From assembly GCA_016213125.1 (NCBI GenBank), contig JACRBR010000086.1, positions 1 to 8,264 on the forward strand: a DNA stretch of 8,264 nt. Direction: 5' to 3'. Position numbers and translations under genes: made by a program. Below are positions 4,780 through 8,264 of the stretch, in pieces (positions within the stretch are counted from its first letter, which is position 1; every line of letters starts with the position of its first letter). This DNA is from Chloroflexota bacterium (lineage in GTDB: Bacteria; Chloroflexota; Dehalococcoidia; DSTF01; JACRBR01). The notes beneath the pieces were generated by a model. It was given only the letters and a program-made list of their open reading frames with translations. It had not been told where the DNA came from and did no database searches.

Positions 4780-6348
4780 ATGAACACAGCGGAATTCCTG
4801 CAGATCACCGCGGCCATCGTGCCCGACCGGACGGCGCTGGTCTGCGGCGAGAAGCGGGTGACGTTCGAGCAGATGGCCGACCGGGTGAACCGCCTCGCGA
4901 ACTGGCTGCAGAGCATCGGCGCGGGGCCGGACAGGCCGGTGGGCGCGATGTCGACCAACAGCGTCGAATTCGTAGAGACGTACTACGCCGCCGCGAAGAT
5001 CGGCGCCACGTTCGTGCCCCTGAACTACCGCGCGAAGCAGGAAGAGCTGTCCTACATGATCAACACGTCGGACGTCTTCGTGCTGTTCACCGGCGAACGG
5101 TACCTGGACCTGGTGTCGAAGCTGCGGCCTTCGCTGACGGGCGTGCAGCACTTCGCCTGCTATGACAAGCCCGTCGACGGCATGCAGCACTTCGGCGAGA
5201 TCCTGGCGTCGGCATCGCCGGACGAGCCGTTCGTGGACGTGGACGAGAGCAAGCCGACGGTGCTGATCTACACCTCGGGCACCACGTCGATGCCGAAGGG
5301 CGTGGCGCTGACCTACCTGAACCTCTCGGTGTACGTCACCAACACGATGAGCCCGGCCGACCCGAGCGAAGAGGCGGAGGTGACGCTGCTCTCGGTGCCG
5401 ATCTTCCACGTGGCGGGGGTGACGCCGATCATGTCGTCGGTGTGGGGCGGGCGGACGCTGGTGATCCTGCCGCAGTTCGACCCGGAGCTGTGGCTGAAGG
5501 CGGTGCAGGGCGAGAAGGTAACGCACAGCTTCGTGGTGCCGACCATGCTGAAGCGCATCATGGAGCACCCGGACTTCGATAAGCACGACCTGTCGTCGCT
5601 GAAGCTCATCACCTACGGTGCGGCGCCGATGCCGTACGAGGTCGTGAGCAAGGCCGTCGACGTGTTCTCGTGCGGGCTTATGAACGCCTACGGCCAGACC
5701 GAGAGCACCTCGACGATGACGTTCCTGGGCCCGGAGGACCACCAGATCCCGCGCGAACCGGGTCCGGAGCGCGAGAAGAAGCTGAACCGCCTGCGGTCGG
5801 TCGGCCGCGGGATGGACGACGTCGTCATCGCGATCATGGATCCGGACAACGGCGTCCTGCCGGAGGGCGAGGAAGGCGAGATCTGCGTGATGGGCCCGCG
5901 CATCATGGCGGAGTACCACAAGCAGCAGGAAGCGACCGCGGCGGCGATCCAGGACGGCTGGCTGCACACCGGCGACGTTGGGTACCTGGATGACGAGGGC
6001 TACCTGTTCATCACCGGCCGCAAGAAGGACCTGATCATCCGCGGCGGCGAGAACATCTCGACCGGCGAGATCGAGGCGGTGCTGGAAGAACACGACGCCG
6101 TCGACGAGGCGGCTGTCATCGGCGTGCCGGACGTCGAATGGGGCGAGGTGGTGAAGGCGGTGATCGTGCCCCGGCCGGGCACGACGCTGGATCCCGACGC
6201 CCTGAACGCCTACGTGAAGCAGCGGCTGGCCAGCTACAAGGCGCCGCAGTACTACGCCGTCGTCAGCGAGCTGCCGCGCAACCCGATGGGCAAGGTGTTG
6301 AAGACCGAGCTGCGGAAGTCGCACGGGCAGCCACAGAACGACCTCTAG
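4780..6348 (+). CDS. Acyl-CoA synthetase (AMP-binding, class I adenylate-forming)
   Basis: A 522-residue enzyme that activates a carboxylic acid with ATP to an acyl adenylate and then a CoA thioester. The core motifs are complete: the ATP-binding loop YTSGTTSMPKG at 164-174, the A4-region VPIFHVAG at 206-213, NAYGQTES at 302-309 (A5), HTGDVGYLDDEGYLFITGRKKDLIIRGGENI spread over 396-426 (A7-A8 hinge, with Asp399 and Arg414) and the catalytic lysine at 505 in NPMGKVLK (A10). This fits medium/long-chain or aromatic acyl-CoA ligases; the acid substrate is not readable. The start is ATG 4780 with GAGGG eight bases before. The TAG stop codon (6346-6348) is also the first three bases of a heptad repeat array. 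The crotonase gene upstream also works on CoA thioesters, but two unrelated genes intervene, so a shared pathway is only a suggestion. Confidence 0.94.
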   Translation: MNTAEFLQITAAIVPDRTALVCGEKRVTFEQMADRVNRLANWLQSIGAGPDRPVGAMSTNSVEFVETYYAAAKIGATFVPLNYRAKQEELSYMINTSDVFVLFTGERYLDLVSKLRPSLTGVQHFACYDKPVDGMQHFGEILASASPDEPFVDVDESKPTVLIYTSGTTSMPKGVALTYLNLSVYVTNTMSPADPSEEAEVTLLSVPIFHVAGVTPIMSSVWGGRTLVILPQFDPELWLKAVQGEKVTHSFVVPTMLKRIMEHPDFDKHDLSSLKLITYGAAPMPYEVVSKAVDVFSCGLMNAYGQTESTSTMTFLGPEDHQIPREPGPEREKKLNRLRSVGRGMDDVVIAIMDPDNGVLPEGEEGEICVMGPRIMAEYHKQQEATAAAIQDGWLHTGDVGYLDDEGYLFITGRKKDLIIRGGENISTGEIEAVLEEHDAVDEAAVIGVPDVEWGEVVKAVIVPRPGTTLDPDALNAYVKQRLASYKAPQYYAVVSELPRNPMGKVLKTELRKSHGQPQNDL

Positions 6349-6373
6349 GTTGTAGGTTATAGGTGTTAGGTAT
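6346..6373 (+). repeat. Heptad array TAGGNNN, left arm
   Basis: Four consecutive exact-period units begin at 6346, 6353, 6360 and 6367 (TAGGTTG, TAGGTTA and two variants TAGGTGT, TAGGTAT). The first TAG is the stop codon of the acyl-CoA synthetase. The array is the inverted partner of 6403-6430. Confidence 0.85.
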
Positions 6374-6431
6374 AGGGAGGAGCCGACCCGGCTGGATCCC
6401 TACAACCTATAACCGACAACCTATAACCTAC
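6352..6431. other. Long interrupted hairpin formed by inverted heptad arrays
   Basis: Bases 6352-6364 pair perfectly with 6419-6431 (13 bp). Inside, TAGGGA (6373-6378) pairs with TCCCTA (6397-6402), and AGCCG (6381-6385) pairs with CGGCT (6389-6393) around a three-base loop. The hairpin fills almost the whole gap between the acyl-CoA synthetase and cysM, ending five bases before the cysM ATG. It could end transcription or hold down read-through translation of cysM; neither is shown. Confidence 0.7.
6403..6430 (-). repeat. Heptad array, right arm (inverted)
   Basis: Units CAACCTA (6403), TAACCGA (6410), CAACCTA (6417) and TAACCTA (6424) are, on the minus strand, TAGGTTG-type heptads. GGATCC (6394-6399) lies at the inner edge of the array, as it also does at the array after cysM. 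Confidence 0.85.
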
Positions 6432-6436
6432 CCACA
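6422..6436 (+). promoter_or_regulatory. Possible -10 box TATAAC inside the heptad array, leaderless cysM start
   Basis: TATAAC (6422-6427) differs from the TATAAT consensus by one base and ends eight bases before ATG 6436, placing a transcription start at or next to the ATG. There is no Shine-Dalgarno site before this ATG. The same hexamer also occurs at 6408-6413. No good -35 is visible, so this is tentative. Confidence 0.35.
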
Positions 6437-7374
6437 TGCACCACCTTCACATCATCCACACCGTCGGGCAGACGCCGATGGTCGAACTGCGGCACCTTTC
6501 GCCGAACCCGGATGTGCGGCTGTACGCGAAGCTGGAGGGCTGGAACCCGACCGGCTCGGTGAAGGACCGCATCGTCAAGCACATGATCCAGCACGCGGAG
6601 CGCGACGGGCTCATCGTGCCGGGCGACACCGTCATCGAGGCGAGCACCGGGAACACGGGCATCGCGCTGGCGATGATCGGGCGGGCGATGGGGTACCACG
6701 CGCGCATCGTGATGCCGGAGAACGTGTACCCGGAGATCCCGCGGGCGCTGGCGGTGTACGGGGCGGATGTGCACTGGGTCCCGAGCGAGGCCGGCGTCAC
6801 TGGCGCGATGGACGTTGCCCGCAAGATGGCCGCAGACGAGCGCACGTTCATGCTCGACCAGTTCTGCAACCCGCACAACGCGCGCGCCCACTACATCTGG
6901 ACGGGCGCCGAGATCCTGGAGGATGTGCCGGAGATCGACGTATTCGTCGCCGGGCTGGGGACGGGCGGCACGCTGATGGGGACGGGGCAGCGCCTGAAGG
7001 AGGCGAATCCGGCCACGCGCGTGATCGCGGTCGAGCCGCATCCGGGGAATCAGCTGCAGGGGCTGAAGTCGCTGGCTGACGGCTTCATCCCGCCGATCCT
7101 GGACCTGTCGTTCCTCGATGGGAAGATCCTGGTCCGCAGCGGGTCCGCCTTCCGGGGAGCGCGGCTGCTGATGCAGCGCGAGGGCATCTTCGGCGGCGTG
7201 TCGTCGGGGGCGGTGCTGCACGCGGCGCTGCAGTTCGCGGAGCGCATCCCGAAGGGCAACATCGTGATGGTGTTCGCAGACAGCGCGTGGAAGTACCTGG
7301 AGACGAACCTGTGGTCGCGCGAGCTTCCGTCGGAGGAGGCCGAAGAGGCCATGGATGACATCATCTGGTGGTAG
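6436..7374 (+). CDS. cysM: Cysteine synthase, CysM-type (O-phosphoserine/CysO-dependent branch)
   Basis: A cytoplasmic PLP-dependent fold-type II enzyme of 312 residues that makes cysteine by beta-replacement on an activated serine. The PLP lysine is Lys43 in NPTGSVKDR (37-45). STGNTG (70-75) contacts the substrate carboxylate, and GTGGT (175-179) binds the PLP phosphate. It resembles the mycobacterial CysM branch, which uses O-phosphoserine and thiocarboxylated CysO: shared features include VAGLGTGGTLMGTG, LADGFIPPILD, EGIFGGVSSGAVLHAAL, DSAWKYL and the C-terminal E-x-W-like tail ending DDIIWW. The phosphoserine-binding arginine of that branch (in ALRNMDEGF) is Lys211 in the aligned QGLKSLADGF, a conservative change. 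No cysO or mec gene is in the window, so substrate use is inferred; ordinary O-acetylserine use remains possible. It starts at ATG 6436 with no Shine-Dalgarno site, directly after the inverted heptad array. Confidence 0.88.
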   Translation: MHHLHIIHTVGQTPMVELRHLSPNPDVRLYAKLEGWNPTGSVKDRIVKHMIQHAERDGLIVPGDTVIEASTGNTGIALAMIGRAMGYHARIVMPENVYPEIPRALAVYGADVHWVPSEAGVTGAMDVARKMAADERTFMLDQFCNPHNARAHYIWTGAEILEDVPEIDVFVAGLGTGGTLMGTGQRLKEANPATRVIAVEPHPGNQLQGLKSLADGFIPPILDLSFLDGKILVRSGSAFRGARLLMQREGIFGGVSSGAVLHAALQFAERIPKGNIVMVFADSAWKYLETNLWSRELPSEEAEEAMDDIIWW

Positions 7375-7376
7375 GA

Positions 7377-7411
7377 GAGTTCGTAGTTGTTAGTTTGTAG
7401 TTCGTGGTTTG
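7377..7411 (+). repeat. Heptad array TAGTTNN after cysM, single arm
   Basis: Five units at 7-bp period: GAGTTCG (7377), TAGTTGT (7384), TAGTTTG (7391), TAGTTCG (7398) and TGGTTTG (7405). It starts two bases after the cysM TAG stop codon and ends at GGATCC (7411-7416). No inverted partner is found in the window. The unit differs from the TAGGTTN arrays in the previous gap but keeps the period and the inner GGATCC. Confidence 0.8.
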
Positions 7412-7429
7412 GATCCTGTTAGGTGCGTT

Positions 7430-8125
7430 ATGCCTGATCCGCCGATCTTCTCTTCGTTCGATGAGGCGTGGGCGTGGTTCACGGCGGGCGGGGCGCTGGT
7501 GTCCGTGGAGGCGCAGCGCGAGCGCATGCTGCGGGGGCGGGCGCAACTGCTGGTGTTCGAGGCGCCGCTCGGGGAGCTGCCGGTCGCGGACGAGATCGCC
7601 GAACTGCAGGACGAGCTGGGGGACCTCGACGGGCTGGAGTTCATGCCGGAGCACCTGCTGCACATCTCGATCCGCGCGCTGGGGTTCCAGATGATCGCGA
7701 AGACGCAGCCGGGCGACGTCCTGCCGGGGGATGTGGCGCGCGCGGCGGAGATGGCGGCGCGGGCGTTTCGAGGCACCGCCCCGATCGAGCTGCGGCTGGG
7801 CCCAGTGAACGTGTTCCCGGACGCGCTGGTACTTCAGGTGGAGCCGATCGAGCCGCTGCGGGACCTGCTGGTGCGGCTGGAGGCGATCGGCGAGCCTGAC
7901 GCATTCCCCTATCCGGTCGAGAACTACCTGCCGCACTGCACGATCGCGATGTTCGGGTCGGCTGACGTGGCGGCGGCGCTACGGGAGCGGCTGCCGGCGC
8001 TGCGGAGCCGGGCGGCGTATTCGGCGAGGGTGCAGCGGGTGGAGCTGGCGCGGTTCTGGTTCGTGGGGGACGACGTCACGGCGTGGCCGGAGCGGGAGAC
8101 CGTCCGGCCATACGTTCTCCACTGA
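7430..8125 (+). CDS. 2H phosphoesterase / 2'-5' RNA ligase family protein
   Basis: A 231-residue protein with the two signature H-x-[ST] motifs of the 2H phosphoesterase superfamily: HIS at 78-80 (in EHLLHISI) and HCT at 169-171 (in YLPHCTIAMFG). The spacing of about 90 residues fits the family. Members open or form 2',5' or cyclic phosphate bonds in RNA or nucleotides; bacterial members often have no known substrate. Residues 118-137 (PIELRLGPVNVFPDALVLQV) and 202-212 (QRVELARFWFV) are the expected beta strands beside each motif. The first 40 residues, with W14 and W16, are an N-terminal extension I cannot assign. I take ATG 7430, with AGG six bases upstream. A TTG at 7409 would put the start inside the heptad array and is less likely. 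Its 3' end overlaps a convergent gene by 50 bases. Confidence 0.85.
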   Translation: MPDPPIFSSFDEAWAWFTAGGALVSVEAQRERMLRGRAQLLVFEAPLGELPVADEIAELQDELGDLDGLEFMPEHLLHISIRALGFQMIAKTQPGDVLPGDVARAAEMAARAFRGTAPIELRLGPVNVFPDALVLQVEPIEPLRDLLVRLEAIGEPDAFPYPVENYLPHCTIAMFGSADVAAALRERLPALRSRAAYSARVQRVELARFWFVGDDVTAWPERETVRPYVLH

Positions 8126-8264
8126 CCGCCGCCCCGTTGACGACGATCTGCTCGCCTTCCCCAAGCATGTAGCCCTCGGCGTCGTACACGCGCGCTTCCC
8201 GCACCGTGAAGAACTGGCCCAGCATCGATCGCAGCGCCTGCGCGGCCGCTGCGCCCGGCGTGAA
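8076..8264 (-). CDS. Unknown protein, C-terminal part, cut by the window edge
   Basis: An open minus-strand frame of 62 codons runs in from the right edge and stops at TGA 8078-8076. I do not recognise it. Visible residues include QALRSMLGQFFTVREARVYD and EGYMLGEGEQIVVNG, which read as ordinary globular protein (a helix followed by strands). Third positions are almost all G or C as in the confirmed genes, which supports real coding. Bias weakens over the last 17 codons, where the frame enters the convergent 2H gene, so the true protein may be followed by a short tail created by loss of an earlier stop. The plus-strand frame over 8127-8264 is also open but gives an Arg/His-rich, less protein-like translation. 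Confidence 0.6.
   Translation of the reverse strand, partial: FTPGAAAAQALRSMLGQFFTVREARVYDAEGYMLGEGEQIVVNGAAVSGERMAGRSPAPATP

Noticed and set aside
4705..6324. 539-codon open frame on the minus strand
   Set aside because: It is a mirror of the acyl-CoA synthetase with an Arg/His-rich, domain-free translation.

Overview
The window is a gene-dense, GC-rich bacterial chromosomal segment with strongly G/C-biased third codon positions. Nine protein genes or gene fragments can be supported. The phylum cannot be fixed from sequence alone. A free-living, possibly flagellated bacterium is likely because of CsrA. The mix of an actinobacterial-style CysM, an ALG5-like glycosyltransferase and probable leaderless starts would fit Chloroflexota or a relative, but that is inference. 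No rRNA, tRNA, CRISPR array, transposase or phage gene is visible.

Layout. 1-215: 3' end of csrA (+), followed by a strong GC hairpin. 294-562: a short repeat-bounded unit holding an internally deleted four-helix-bundle (23S rRNA intervening-sequence type) gene on the minus strand. 548-1960: folC (-). 1961-2205: divergent intergenic region with a CACAGAGG octamer array, a perfect 8-bp inverted repeat and a dispersed hairpin. 2206-3006: crotonase-fold gene (+). 3009-3050: a second copy of the same hairpin family. 3132-3818 and 3815-4600: a two-helix membrane protein overlapping an ALG5/DPM-like family 2 glycosyltransferase by four bases. 4780-6348: acyl-CoA synthetase (+). 6436-7374: CysM-type cysteine synthase (+). 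7430-8125: 2H phosphoesterase / 2'-5' RNA ligase-like protein (+). 8076-8264: C-terminal part of an unknown convergent gene (-).

How the genes fit together. The crotonase and the acyl-CoA synthetase both act on CoA thioesters and may belong to fatty or aromatic acid catabolism, although two unrelated genes separate them. The membrane protein and glycosyltransferase look translationally coupled and may act in envelope glycolipid synthesis. FolC (folate) and CysM (cysteine) are housekeeping biosynthesis. There is no obvious single pathway or defence island.

The most unusual content is non-coding. Short tandem arrays with an exact 7-bp period occur at three places: both sides of the four-helix remnant, both sides of the acyl-CoA synthetase-cysM gap (as an inverted pair forming a long hairpin), and after cysM. 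Each begins at or over the TAG stop codon of the neighbouring gene. Two further repeat families, the CACAGAGG octamers and a paired GC hairpin flanking the crotonase gene, lie in the other gaps.
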